This document shows, piece after piece, positions 19,316 to 27,708 of a stretch of 64,000 nucleotides of DNA. Source of the stretch: an uncultured Alistipes sp. (GTDB taxonomy: Bacteria > Bacteroidota > Bacteroidia > Bacteroidales > Rikenellaceae); assembly GCA_900768045.1 (NCBI GenBank), contig CAAGBL010000004.1:1-64000 (forward strand), given 5' to 3'. Position numbers and translations under genes: made by a program. The notes below the pieces were generated by a model. It did not search any database and had not been told where the DNA came from. It saw only the letters and a list, made by a program, of their open reading frames with translations. The number at the start of each line of letters is the position of its first letter. Within the stretch, counting starts at the first letter, position 1.

Positions 19316-19897
19316 ATGAAAAATATTCTTAAAGGAACTCTTACAGAGGAGAATCTATTGAAAGCCTTTGCTGGCGAGAGCCAAGCACGCAACCGTTACG
19401 ACTACTTTGCTTCGCAAGCCAAGAAAGATGGCTACGAGCAGATTGCTGCAGTATTTGCCACAACGGCCGACCAGGAGAAGGAGCATGCAAAGCGCTTCTT
19501 TAAGTATCTTGAGGGTGGCATGGCAACAATCCACAATGCCTCGTATCCTGCAGGAATCATCGGTACTACCGAGCAAAATCTTGTGGCTGCTGCCGAGGGC
19601 GAGCACGAGGAGTGGGAGGTGTTGTATGCGCAGTTTGCCGAGGTGGCTCTTGCCGAGGGCTTTCAGAAAGTTGCCCTGACGTTTCGACATGTAGCTGAAG
19701 TAGAGAAGGAACACGAGCGACGCTACTTGAAGCTACTCAGCCGCTTAACAGATGGCGACTTCTTCCGTCGTGAGGGCGAGATAGTATGGCAGTGTCGCAA
19801 CTGCGGCTATATTGTCAAGGCAAAGATGGCACCGAAGATTTGTCCATCGTGTGAGCATGAGCAACGCTTCTTCGAGCCTATGGCCGACAACTATTAA
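19316..19897 (+). CDS. rbr: Rubrerythrin
   Basis: A cytoplasmic peroxide-reducing protein of 193 aa found in anaerobes. The N-terminal ferritin-like four-helix domain has the diiron ligands in ESQARNRY and two ExxH motifs (EKEHAKRFF and EKEHERRYL). The C-terminal rubredoxin domain has paired CxxC knuckles, CRNCGY and CPSCEH. It is a single gene ending in a strong hairpin shared with uvrC. It implies an anaerobic lifestyle with oxidative-stress defence. Confidence 0.97.
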   Translation: MKNILKGTLTEENLLKAFAGESQARNRYDYFASQAKKDGYEQIAAVFATTADQEKEHAKRFFKYLEGGMATIHNASYPAGIIGTTEQNLVAAAEGEHEEWEVLYAQFAEVALAEGFQKVALTFRHVAEVEKEHERRYLKLLSRLTDGDFFRREGEIVWQCRNCGYIVKAKMAPKICPSCEHEQRFFEPMADNY

Positions 19898-19925
19898 AAA
19901 TAAGGAGGGTGCGCCCTCCTTATTT
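19898..19925. terminator. Shared terminator overlapping the uvrC stop codon
   Basis: A perfect 12-bp stem (19898-19909 with 19914-19925) has a 4-nt loop, A-rich on one end and T-rich on the other. It starts right after the rubrerythrin stop codon. It contains the uvrC stop codon (19920-19922) in its other arm. Confidence 0.88.
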
Positions 19926-21740
19926 CGTGTTAAAGTAGTCGAAAACTATCTTTGCTTTAGCTTGGCCTACTACCGGCGTCAATTCCTCGATTGTGGCTTT
20001 ACGAATTGCCGATACAGTCTTGAAGTGGCGTAAAAGAGTGGTAATACTCTGTTTGCCAATACCCTTTATTTGCTCAAGCTCACTGTTTATAAAGTTGATG
20101 CTTCGCTTCTGTCTGTGGAACGTAATACCAAAGCGATGAGCCTCATCTCGAATGTGACATACTACTTTAAGTGGCTCGCCAGTACGACTTAAGTAATAAG
20201 GCATTGGGTCGTTAGGATAGAATATCTCCTCAATACGCTTCGCAAGTCCAACGATGGGCACCTGCTTCTCGATGCCGAGCTCCTTGAGTATGGCATAGGC
20301 GCTTGATAGCTGTCCCTTGCCACCATCAACAATTATAAGGTCAGGAAGCTCGCCACCCTCGGCAATGAGGCGAGAGTAACGTCGATAGATAATCTCACGC
20401 ATCGATGCGAAGTCGTCGGGGCCCTCCACGGTCTTAATATTAAAGTGTCGATACTCCTTTTTCGAGGGCCTACCATCACGAAATACTACGCATGAGGCTA
20501 CGGGATTTGTGCCCTGAAGGTTTGAGTTATCAAAACATTCGATATGTCGTGGTTGCTTCTCGAGATGTAGCTCACGGCGCATAGCCTCCATGAGTCTGTC
20601 GGTGTGGCGTTCTGGATTCTTTATCTCAAGGTTTTTAAGTCGCTCGGCACGATATATTCGAGCGCTGCGCAACGAGAACTCTATCAAGTTTTGCTTGTCG
20701 CCACGCTTGGGTATGGTTATAACCTTGCTGTCGAATATTGGCAGTGGCGACGGCATGTGGTTGGTTATAAGCTCCTTTGCGAGTGTGATATTAAGCGTTT
20801 GTGTAATATGTTCGATAGCCTGTGCAAGCATATCTTCGGGCGTAGAGTCGACGCCCGTTGTGAGTCTTACTGTCTGCACTGCGGTTATCGAGCCATTCTG
20901 AATGCGTAGGAAGTTGCAATAGGCAATATCATCATCATCGGTAAGGAGCGTAAAGACATCGGTGTCTACAATCTTCGAGTTTACAATCACCGATTTTGCT
21001 TGATATTTTTCGAGCGATAGTAGCCTCTGTTTGTAGCGCTCCGCCTCCTCAAAACGTAGCTGTTCGGCCATGCGCCACATCTCGGCAGTAAGCCACTCAC
21101 GCACAGGGCGAAGGTCTCCCTTGAGTATCGAACGAACGAGCGAAATATGCTCGTTGTATTGCTCTGTACTCTCGTTGCCAATGCATGGCGCATTGCAGTT
21201 ACCTAAGTGATATTGAAGGCACTTATCGTATTTATGTGATGCAATGCTTGATGCCGATAAATTATGCTTACATGTGCGCAGTGGTACTACTTCACGTATA
21301 AACTCGAGTATCGAGCGTTGCGTTGCTATCGAGCCGTAGGGGCCAAAGTATTCCGAGCCATCGTGCTTTAGCTCACGTGTTGATAGCACACGAGGAAATG
21401 GCTCTTTGAGTAGCACAATCCAAGGATATGTCTTGTCGTCCTTTAATAATATATTGTATCGTGGCTGTAGCTTCTTGATTAGTGAGTTTTCGAGCAATAG
21501 GGCATCTTGCTCGCTATCTACAACAATATGCCTAATATCTACCACTTGGCGCACCAATACCTGCACCTTTGCTGAGTGGTCTTTGCTCTCAACAAAGTAC
21601 GACGATACTCGCTTCTTGAGCGACTTTGCCTTGCCTACATATATAATAATGTTATTAGCATCGACAAATTGATATACTCCTGGCGAGTGGGGCAGCGCTG
21701 CAACCTGCTCCCTTATGTGTTCACGCACGATATTATTCAT
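19920..21740 (-). CDS. uvrC: Excinuclease ABC subunit UvrC
   Basis: The dual-incision nuclease of nucleotide excision repair, 606 aa. A GIY-YIG domain begins at SPGVYQF and continues IIYVGKAKSLKKRV. The UVR motif lies around EQLRFEEAERYKQRL. The RNase H-like second nuclease starts at FDNSNLQGTNPVAS. The C-terminal tandem helix-hairpin-helix has IKGIGKQSITTLL. The partner uvrA is about 6 kb away (27709-30528). The start codon is unusually close to a -7 promoter box (see 21745-21752). Confidence 0.97.
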   Translation of the reverse strand: MNNIVREHIREQVAALPHSPGVYQFVDANNIIIYVGKAKSLKKRVSSYFVESKDHSAKVQVLVRQVVDIRHIVVDSEQDALLLENSLIKKLQPRYNILLKDDKTYPWIVLLKEPFPRVLSTRELKHDGSEYFGPYGSIATQRSILEFIREVVPLRTCKHNLSASSIASHKYDKCLQYHLGNCNAPCIGNESTEQYNEHISLVRSILKGDLRPVREWLTAEMWRMAEQLRFEEAERYKQRLLSLEKYQAKSVIVNSKIVDTDVFTLLTDDDDIAYCNFLRIQNGSITAVQTVRLTTGVDSTPEDMLAQAIEHITQTLNITLAKELITNHMPSPLPIFDSKVITIPKRGDKQNLIEFSLRSARIYRAERLKNLEIKNPERHTDRLMEAMRRELHLEKQPRHIECFDNSNLQGTNPVASCVVFRDGRPSKKEYRHFNIKTVEGPDDFASMREIIYRRYSRLIAEGGELPDLIIVDGGKGQLSSAYAILKELGIEKQVPIVGLAKRIEEIFYPNDPMPYYLSRTGEPLKVVCHIRDEAHRFGITFHRQKRSINFINSELEQIKGIGKQSITTLLRHFKTVSAIRKATIEELTPVVGQAKAKIVFDYFNTK

Positions 21741-21744
21741 AAAA

Positions 21745-21752
21745 CAAAGATA
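21745..21752 (-). promoter_or_regulatory. -7 box directly upstream of uvrC
   Basis: The minus strand reads TATCTTTG, full consensus, only 4 nt before the uvrC ATG. Transcription would begin at or within a few bases of the start codon. No TTTG is found 19-20 nt further upstream. Confidence 0.5.
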
Positions 21753-21811
21753 GCGATTTTTTAGAAATCTTGCGCTATCGAAAATAATTTTTGAAAATAT
21801 TGAGCTAAAAA

Positions 21812-21842
21812 TTTGGAACTTCTTAAATAATCATTACCTTTG
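21812..21842 (+). promoter_or_regulatory. Consensus promoter of the ABC-GntR operon
   Basis: TTTG (21812-21815), exactly 19 nt, then TACCTTTG (21835-21842) is a full Bacteroidota promoter. The predicted leader before the ATPase start is about 50 nt. Confidence 0.85.
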
Positions 21843-21897
21843 CAGTGTATTACTAAACTAATACACCAAATAAGAACAACTAAAACCACTAAGCATT

Positions 21898-22728
21898 ATG
21901 ATTACAACAAACAAGTTAACATTCGGATATACATTGGCAAAGCCTGTGTTATCTAATATTACGCTTAATCTCGAGAGAGGACATATTCACGGCTTGTTGG
22001 GCTGTAATGGCATTGGTAAAACCACACTCCTTAAGCTTATGTGTGGCATCATGCGACCACAGCAGGGCGAGGTACGAGTAGATGGCATTGATCCAATGAA
22101 GCGCAAGGTATCGACATTTCAGGAATTGATGATTATCCCCGAGGAGTTTGACCTTCCAAATATTTCGCTCGAACAGTTTGCACGTGTAACATCACCATTC
22201 TATCCACGATTTGACATGGGGCAGATGCGTCATTACTGCGAGGAGTTTCATGTTGATCCTAACGAGAAGCTACACTCGATGTCTATGGGCCAGCGCAAGA
22301 AGGCATATATCTCATTTGCACTCGCTTGCAATGTTCAAACTCTACTTTTAGATGAGCCAACAAATGGTCTTGATATTCCATCAAAGAGCGTGTTTCGCCG
22401 TCTGCTTGCGGGCTATGTTGACGATAGCCGTACAGTGGTAATCTCTACACATCAGGTTGCAGATGTTGAGCAGCTGCTCGATAGTATTGTGGTGCTTGAT
22501 GAGCAGGGTGTGGCCCTCAATGCAACAACTGCCGAGATATCACGTCGTCTAAAGTTCGGCAAGGCATCAGAAGATGATAAGGTGATTTACTCGGAGTGTA
22601 CATTGCAGGGTGACATGGCTGTTATGCTTAATGAGTATGATGAGGATTCGGTGCTAAGCATCGAGCTTTTGTTTAATGCAACGACAGCAAAGCGCAATGC
22701 CATTGCTGCAATCTTTAATGAGAGATAG
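21898..22728 (+). CDS. ABC transporter ATP-binding protein
   Basis: A 276-aa ATPase for a type ABC-2 exporter. It has Walker A GCNGIGKTT, an ABC signature that reads SMGQRKKAYI (with M in place of the first G of SGGQ), Walker [12 protein letters not shown] and the switch histidine in STHQ. The C-terminal 60 residues form the accessory domain common in this branch. It is the first gene of a four-gene plus-strand operon with two membrane proteins and a GntR-type repressor, an arrangement like B. subtilis ytr. The exported substrate is unknown. Confidence 0.9.
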   Translation: MITTNKLTFGYTLAKPVLSNITLNLERGHIHGLLGCNGIGKTTLLKLMCGIMRPQQGEVRVDGIDPMKRKVSTFQELMIIPEEFDLPNISLEQFARVTSPFYPRFDMGQMRHYCEEFHVDPNEKLHSMSMGQRKKAYISFALACNVQTLLLDEPTNGLDIPSKSVFRRLLAGYVDDSRTVVISTHQVADVEQLLDSIVVLDEQGVALNATTAEISRRLKFGKASEDDKVIYSECTLQGDMAVMLNEYDEDSVLSIELLFNATTAKRNAIAAIFNER

Positions 22729-22730
22729 TT

Positions 22731-23453
22731 ATGAAAAGTTTTTCTTTAAGTAGATTGGCGCAGTATGCTCGCTACTACTATGTTTCGAATAATAAATACA
22801 TTATCACATTATTGCTTCAGTTTATAGGTATTCCATTATTAATGGGTGTGCTCACTCGTGAAGCATCGGCAATTGAGGCTGTTGATGTTGCCTTTTATCT
22901 CTTTTCTGCGGTTGTATCTGCCATCTTTGCGACAAAGGCAATGCGTGACCGAGGCCGAAAGATTATGGAGGTGACAATACCTGTATCGAACGAGGAACGT
23001 ATGGTGTTTATGCTTATCAACTCTGCTGTCGTGTTCCCGCTGATGGCAATCGGAACAGGGCTATTAGCCCTTGTTATTGGTAGCCCGTTCAGCTATGACG
23101 AATACTCTTTATCTGGCGGCATAAGTGAGATGTGTCATGAGTTTTATTTCAACTGGCCATTTTACCTATCAATGCAGCTCATCTCTTCTGCGTGTCTGCT
23201 AATTAATATTCTGGCTCGTCGCAATTTGTTTGTTGCCTATCTCGGAGCATTTATCGGAGTAATCGTATTCTTTGCTGTGTCGGGAAATATCATTTCCGAG
23301 ATACTGATGCATGACCCACATAGTTTAGACTTCTTGAATTATATCGACTCTGACAAGGCTGAAGTATGGGCAAAAGTAGTATTCTGCTCATTGCCAGTAG
23401 CCTTCTATGCACTATGTTACTTAGCATTGCGTAAACGTCAAATGAAGTGGTAG
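22731..23453 (+). CDS. ABC-2-type transporter membrane protein
   Basis: A 240-aa integral membrane protein with about six hydrophobic segments, the first near IITLLLQFIGIPLLMGVL. It lacks recognisable enzymatic motifs. Its position 2 bp after the ATPase and its resemblance to the next gene (both begin with a run of about 30 residues then GIPLLM or GFPLLM) mark it as one of two related permeases. They probably form a heterodimer with the ATPase. Confidence 0.75.
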   Translation: MKSFSLSRLAQYARYYYVSNNKYIITLLLQFIGIPLLMGVLTREASAIEAVDVAFYLFSAVVSAIFATKAMRDRGRKIMEVTIPVSNEERMVFMLINSAVVFPLMAIGTGLLALVIGSPFSYDEYSLSGGISEMCHEFYFNWPFYLSMQLISSACLLINILARRNLFVAYLGAFIGVIVFFAVSGNIISEILMHDPHSLDFLNYIDSDKAEVWAKVVFCSLPVAFYALCYLALRKRQMKW

Positions 23454-23455
23454 TT

Positions 23456-24118
23456 ATGATAGATTATATAAACCAGCTACTTCAGCTCTTTAAGAAGCAC
23501 TATGTTGAGCATAAGAATACCTATATTTCGCTTATGCTTGGCATATTTGGCTTTCCGCTGCTGATGGCATTTTTGACAAAAACTGCGGTAACGCCAGCCA
23601 CGATGTATGTTGCTATGTGGTTAATAGCAATAGTTGTTACTCTGCATATTTCGACCTCATGGCTTCGCAATAGGTACACCTCGATTCTTGCTAATACACT
23701 ACCTGTGTCGGTTGGTGTTAGGTATGGCTTTATATTGATTAACTCAATCGTTACATCAGCATTGCTATTTATTGTGTGTTACCTTCCATCGTTAGCTATT
23801 ACCAAAGTATTGTTTCCTCCTGCACCAGAGTTTGACTGGGTGTTCTCGGATATTATATTTTTGAGTAATTATCATACCTATTTTGGTATCTTAGGCACAC
23901 ATGCAATGCTTCTCATTGTCAATCTTATAGGTGGTAGGCGCATATTTATCACATATTTGGTCGCTATTCTCATTGCAATAGTTGTGCAGATTGCTATTGG
24001 TAGATATATCGGCGTAGAGTATCGTGAGAGTTATAAACTTGTTGGAAATATTTTACTTATCTTTGTGGCGTGGATTGGCGGTTACTTCATTCTGCGCAAC
24101 TACCAAATTAGGAGTTAA
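23456..24118 (+). CDS. Second ABC-2-type transporter membrane protein
   Basis: A 220-aa membrane protein with about six helices, paralogous to the preceding permease (shared early motif GFPLLMAFLT and similar spacing). I start it at the ATG at 23456. Each junction in this operon has the form stop codon, short spacer ending in TT, ATG, and this start keeps that pattern; an in-frame ATG at 23447 would overlap the previous gene. It likely pairs with the upstream permease. The substrate is unknown. Confidence 0.75.
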   Translation: MIDYINQLLQLFKKHYVEHKNTYISLMLGIFGFPLLMAFLTKTAVTPATMYVAMWLIAIVVTLHISTSWLRNRYTSILANTLPVSVGVRYGFILINSIVTSALLFIVCYLPSLAITKVLFPPAPEFDWVFSDIIFLSNYHTYFGILGTHAMLLIVNLIGGRRIFITYLVAILIAIVVQIAIGRYIGVEYRESYKLVGNILLIFVAWIGGYFILRNYQIRS

Positions 24119-24121
24119 GTT

Positions 24122-24466
24122 ATGATGCAGTTTTCAGATGATAAGCCTATTTGGCGACAGATATATGAGCTTATAGCCATGCGAATACTCTCGGACGAGT
24201 GGCCAGAGGGCAGTCGCATAGTATCGGTACGAGAGCTTGCGCAGGAGGTGGGCGTAAATCCTAATACCGTTATGCGCAGCTATGAGCGCCTTGATGGCGA
24301 TGGTATTATCTTTAATCGTCGAGGCATAGGCTTCTTTGTGGCGGAGGGTGCCAAGGAGCATATTAGAGAGATTGAGCGACGCAAGTTCCTTGATGAGGAG
24401 CTCCCAAAGCTCAGTGAACGCCTCAATCTTTTGGGGTTGACAATCGAGGTTAAGAGTGTAAAATAG
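24122..24466 (+). CDS. GntR-family regulator (YtrA-type)
   Basis: A short 114-aa GntR protein. The winged helix-turn-helix (about 10-75) includes IYELIAMRILSDEWPEGSRI and the recognition segment VNPNTVMRSYERL. Only about 35 residues follow it, too short for a ligand-binding FadR or UTRA domain. This is the YtrA layout, in which the regulator typically represses its own ABC operon. Its place as last gene of the transporter operon supports autoregulation; the operator is not identified. Confidence 0.88.
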   Translation: MMQFSDDKPIWRQIYELIAMRILSDEWPEGSRIVSVRELAQEVGVNPNTVMRSYERLDGDGIIFNRRGIGFFVAEGAKEHIREIERRKFLDEELPKLSERLNLLGLTIEVKSVK

Positions 24467-24492
24467 GGTGCTCTAACTATTAGTAAATAGTT

Positions 24493-24530
24493 AAAAGTGA
24501 ATGCGCAATTTGTGTCATTCACTTTTTTTT
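24493..24530 (+). terminator. Terminator of the ABC-GntR operon
   Basis: An 11-bp stem (24493-24503 with 24516-24526) with a 12-nt loop is followed by more T residues. It lies 26 nt after the GntR stop codon. Confidence 0.8.
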
Positions 24531-24540
24531 GCTATCTTGC
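24509..24540 (+). promoter_or_regulatory. Promoter of the cvfB-like operon, overlapping the upstream terminator
   Basis: TTTG (24509-24512), 20 nt, then TATCTTGC (24533-24540) lies 24 nt before the CvfB-like start. The -33 element lies in the loop of the preceding terminator hairpin. Confidence 0.6.
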
Positions 24541-24564
24541 GCCATTATTAATTTCAACGATATA

Positions 24565-25401
24565 ATGAGAACAGGCGAAATCCAAACCCTCAAAGTAGGG
24601 CGAATATCGGACTATGGTGTATATCTCACCGACGAAGAACAGAACGAGGTGTTGCTACCTAACCGCTTCACACGCCTCGACATGAAGGAGGGCGACGAGG
24701 TGCGAGTATTTGTCTATCACGACTCCGAGGATAGACTTGTGGCATCTACCGAAAATCCACTTATTGTAGCAGGTCAAGTTGCAGCCTTAAAGGTTGTTGA
24801 CAAGAGCATTCACGGCGCTTTTCTCGATTGGGGACTATCGGGTAAGCACCTATTCTTGCCTAATCGCAATCAGCAGGGCGCTGTTGTTGCTGGCCAGCTT
24901 ACGGTGGTCTACATGTATATCGACGAGCGTACTGGAAGATGTGTGGCAACCAACAAGATAAAGCCATTTATCACTAACGAGGAGCCTCTAACCGTCTCTG
25001 TTGGCGACGAGGTCGATATCCTTATTGCTTTTGAGACTCCTATTGGCTATCGTGCCGTTATCGACAATCGCCACTGGGGCATGCTCTATAAGAATCAGCT
25101 ATTCCGCCCTGTGCGTGTTGGCGATAAGTATCGTGGCTGGGTGCGAAAGATTACTGAGGATATGCGTATCGACCTTAGCCTTCAGCAGACAGGCCTTGCT
25201 GAGGTTGAGACATCAGTAGTGCGCCTCGAGACTCTTCTTAAGGAGCATGGCGGCGTGCTTGGCGTGAACGACAAAAGCGATCCTCAGGAGGTGGCACGTG
25301 TAACTTCAATGAGTAAAAAGGTCTTTAAGCGTGCTTTGGGCATGTTGCTTAAGCAGGGACGTATTGAGCAGACAGAGAGCGGAATACGACTCAAGAAGTA
25401 A
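24565..25401 (+). CDS. CvfB-like S1-domain RNA-binding protein
   Basis: A 278-aa protein with tandem S1-type OB folds and a C-terminal winged-helix region. This is the architecture of Staphylococcus CvfB and B. subtilis YitL. The first S1 module is around QTLKVGRISDYGVYL. Later modules include VDKSIHGAFLDWGLSGKHLFLP and VGDKYRGWVRKITEDMRIDLSL. The C-terminus (FKRALGMLLKQGRIEQTESGIRLKK) is winged-helix-like. I use the ATG at 24565 because the promoter ends at 24540. Homologues bind RNA and affect virulence-gene expression, but targets here are unknown. Confidence 0.85.
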   Translation: MRTGEIQTLKVGRISDYGVYLTDEEQNEVLLPNRFTRLDMKEGDEVRVFVYHDSEDRLVASTENPLIVAGQVAALKVVDKSIHGAFLDWGLSGKHLFLPNRNQQGAVVAGQLTVVYMYIDERTGRCVATNKIKPFITNEEPLTVSVGDEVDILIAFETPIGYRAVIDNRHWGMLYKNQLFRPVRVGDKYRGWVRKITEDMRIDLSLQQTGLAEVETSVVRLETLLKEHGGVLGVNDKSDPQEVARVTSMSKKVFKRALGMLLKQGRIEQTESGIRLKK

Positions 25402-25405
25402 AGAG

Positions 25406-26164
25406 ATGGTTAAGCTGACTGCAGAACGAGTATCTACCGATCGCACTGATAACTTTGTTTATCAGCGCTCAATACTTGCCTATGTCGAGGCAGCTAAGCT
25501 TGTAAGTGGTCGTGTGCTTGAGATAGGCACAGGTTCGGGATATGGCATTCGCACTATCGCCGCAAATGCCGAGGAGTTTGTAACTATCGACAAGTTTCGC
25601 TCGTTGGCAGTCGAGAATCTACCAGCAAACACCTCATTTATAGAGTCTAAAGTGCCGCCTCTTCCATTTGAAGATGAGGTCTTCGATTGCATTGTGTCGT
25701 TCCAGGTTATCGAGCATATCCGCAACGATAAGCAGTTTGTGGGCGAGATACTTCGTGTGCTTAAGCCTGGTGGAAAGTTTATTGTTACCACCCCTAACCG
25801 CCCAATGTCGCTCACACGCAACCCATGGCATGTGCGCGAGTATCGCCCTGAGGAGCTTAAATCACTGCTTGCAGGTTTTAGCTCGGTAGAGTGCAAGGGT
25901 GTTGGTGGCAATGAGCGTGTGTGGGCATACTACGAGAAGAATCGAGAGTCGGTAAACCGCATCATGCGCTTCGATATTTTGAAGATGCAGTGGTGGTTGC
26001 CTCGTTTTGTGTTGCAACTTCCATACGATGTGCTTAATCGCCTGAATCGTAAAAAGTTGTACTCTGATAACTCACAACTTACCGATGCAATATCAATGGA
26101 AGATTATCATCTTCAAGATGTTGACAGTAAGTGTTTTGATTTGTTTTACATAGCAACAAAGTAA
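25406..26164 (+). CDS. Class I SAM-dependent methyltransferase
   Basis: A 252-aa Methyltransf_11-type enzyme. Motif I is VLEIGTGSGYG. An acidic residue follows in VTIDKFRS. The post-II segment FDCIVSFQVIEHI and the motif III region GGKFIVTTPNRP are clear. The substrate is not inferable. I take the ATG at 25406, which gives a 4-bp gap after the CvfB-like gene. The next gene follows within 1 bp, so it belongs to a plus-strand operon running to uvrA. Confidence 0.85.
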   Translation: MVKLTAERVSTDRTDNFVYQRSILAYVEAAKLVSGRVLEIGTGSGYGIRTIAANAEEFVTIDKFRSLAVENLPANTSFIESKVPPLPFEDEVFDCIVSFQVIEHIRNDKQFVGEILRVLKPGGKFIVTTPNRPMSLTRNPWHVREYRPEELKSLLAGFSSVECKGVGGNERVWAYYEKNRESVNRIMRFDILKMQWWLPRFVLQLPYDVLNRLNRKKLYSDNSQLTDAISMEDYHLQDVDSKCFDLFYIATK

Positions 26165-26165
26165 T

Positions 26166-26927
26166 ATGAATAGTCGCATAGCACTAATACAGCGTAATAT
26201 AGCGTGGCTTAACATCGATGCAAACCTTATGGATATTGAGGCTCTGCTCGAGGGTGTTAAGGCCGATGTTGTTGTGCTTAGCGAGATGTTTCAGACAGGA
26301 TTTGCAACCAATCCATGCGAAGCCATTGATGACGACAGAACGCTTAAGTGGATGTTGCAAATGGCAAAGAGACTTGATGCTGCCATCGTTGGATCGTGTG
26401 CTGTGAAGGTCGACGAGGAGTACCGCAATCGCATGTACTTTGTAAAACCCACGGGCGAGGTAGAGTATTACGATAAGTGGCACTTGTTCTCGGTGGGTGG
26501 CGAGAGTAAAAGCTATACACGAGGTCACGAGCGCAAAGTTGTTGAGTGGCGAGGTGTTAGATATTTGCTTGCTATCTGCTACGACCTACGTTTTCCTGTT
26601 TGGAGCCGCCAGCGAGGCGATTATGATGCTATCATATATGTTGCTGCATGGCCAACGCCACGACGTGAGGTGTGGCAAACGCTACTCAAGGCTCGAGCTA
26701 TTGAGAACCAGGCATACGTCATTGGCGTTAACCGCACGGGCGACGAGCCAACGCTAAACTACTCGGGTGACTCAGCTGTTGTCGACTATTATGGGCGATA
26801 CATGGTGGAGTGCGGAAACGAGGAGTGTGTAGCTGATGTAGAGATTGATATAGATAAGCTTAATGCATTCAGAGATAAGTTTAATGTTAGCGCCGATGCT
26901 GACGAATTTAAAATGGCCCAATTATGA
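26166..26927 (+). CDS. Nitrilase-superfamily amidohydrolase (omega-amidase-like)
   Basis: A 253-aa carbon-nitrogen hydrolase with the full catalytic triad E40 (VVVLSEMFQTGF), K104 (YYDKWHLF) and C138 (LAICYDLRFPVW). The residues around the triad and the overall length match the YafV/NIT2 branch. Members hydrolyse alpha-ketoglutaramate or alpha-ketosuccinamate, a metabolite-repair role. It overlaps the TauE/SafE permease by 4 bp (ATGA), so translation is coupled. Confidence 0.9.
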   Translation: MNSRIALIQRNIAWLNIDANLMDIEALLEGVKADVVVLSEMFQTGFATNPCEAIDDDRTLKWMLQMAKRLDAAIVGSCAVKVDEEYRNRMYFVKPTGEVEYYDKWHLFSVGGESKSYTRGHERKVVEWRGVRYLLAICYDLRFPVWSRQRGDYDAIIYVAAWPTPRREVWQTLLKARAIENQAYVIGVNRTGDEPTLNYSGDSAVVDYYGRYMVECGNEECVADVEIDIDKLNAFRDKFNVSADADEFKMAQL

Positions 26928-27700
26928 GTATAAATGAGATAATCCTACTCCTTGTTTCGGGAGTTATCGTTGGCATAATCAATACGCTCGGTGGTGGTGG
27001 CTCGGTTATTACCATGTCGCTATTTATGGCTATGGGTATGCCTATTGGCTTGGCAAATGGTACTAATCGTATTGCTGTGCTGCTTCAAAACCTATCTGCT
27101 ACCGTGGCGTTCCTCCGCAAGGGTATGCTCCATATTCGCAGTGGTTTGCTGCTCTCGATACCCGCTATTGTGGGTAATATCTTTGGTGCTATGGTGGCTA
27201 CCGAAGTGAGCGAGTCGGTATTTAAGATATGCCTTTCGGTGGTTCTTGCAATCATTCTTGTCTACCTACTTTTAGGTAAAGATAATGAGCATGTAACAGG
27301 TGGTCACGGCCTGAAAATCAGGTGGTGGCACTATATCGTATTCTTTATTATCGGCTTCTATGGTGGTTACATCTATATCGGTCTTGGCTTCCTGATTCTT
27401 GCCATTGCAATATGGACTATGAAGCTCGATATTATTACAGCCAACGTCATCAAGGGCTTTGTGATATTCCTATCTACGCCCTTCGCCCTTGCAGTGTTTA
27501 TCTATAACGGTCAGGTGGAGTGGATGGCAGGTTTGTTGCATGGTGTAGGCAATATTCTTGGCGCTGTGTTGGCTTCGCATTGGGCCATGAGCTGGGGTGT
27601 TAAGTTTGTGCGCTGGTTTACACTCTTTATCATCGTCGTATTCTTTATCGACCTTATGGGGTGGATATCGCTCGAGGGTGTCTTGTCTGGATTATTGTAA
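26924..27700 (+). CDS. TauE/SafE-family (TSUP) permease
   Basis: A 258-aa membrane protein with about eight helices. The N-terminal loop [18 protein letters not shown] and the internal repeat [15 protein letters not shown] are typical of the sulfite exporter TauE/SafE family, which moves organosulfonates, sulfite or related anions. With a cysteate synthase elsewhere in the window, a sulfur-compound role is tempting, but the operon partners do not support it specifically. Start and preceding stop overlap as ATGA. Confidence 0.85.
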   Translation: MSINEIILLLVSGVIVGIINTLGGGGSVITMSLFMAMGMPIGLANGTNRIAVLLQNLSATVAFLRKGMLHIRSGLLLSIPAIVGNIFGAMVATEVSESVFKICLSVVLAIILVYLLLGKDNEHVTGGHGLKIRWWHYIVFFIIGFYGGYIYIGLGFLILAIAIWTMKLDIITANVIKGFVIFLSTPFALAVFIYNGQVEWMAGLLHGVGNILGAVLASHWAMSWGVKFVRWFTLFIIVVFFIDLMGWISLEGVLSGLL

Positions 27701-27708
27701 ATGCTGCA

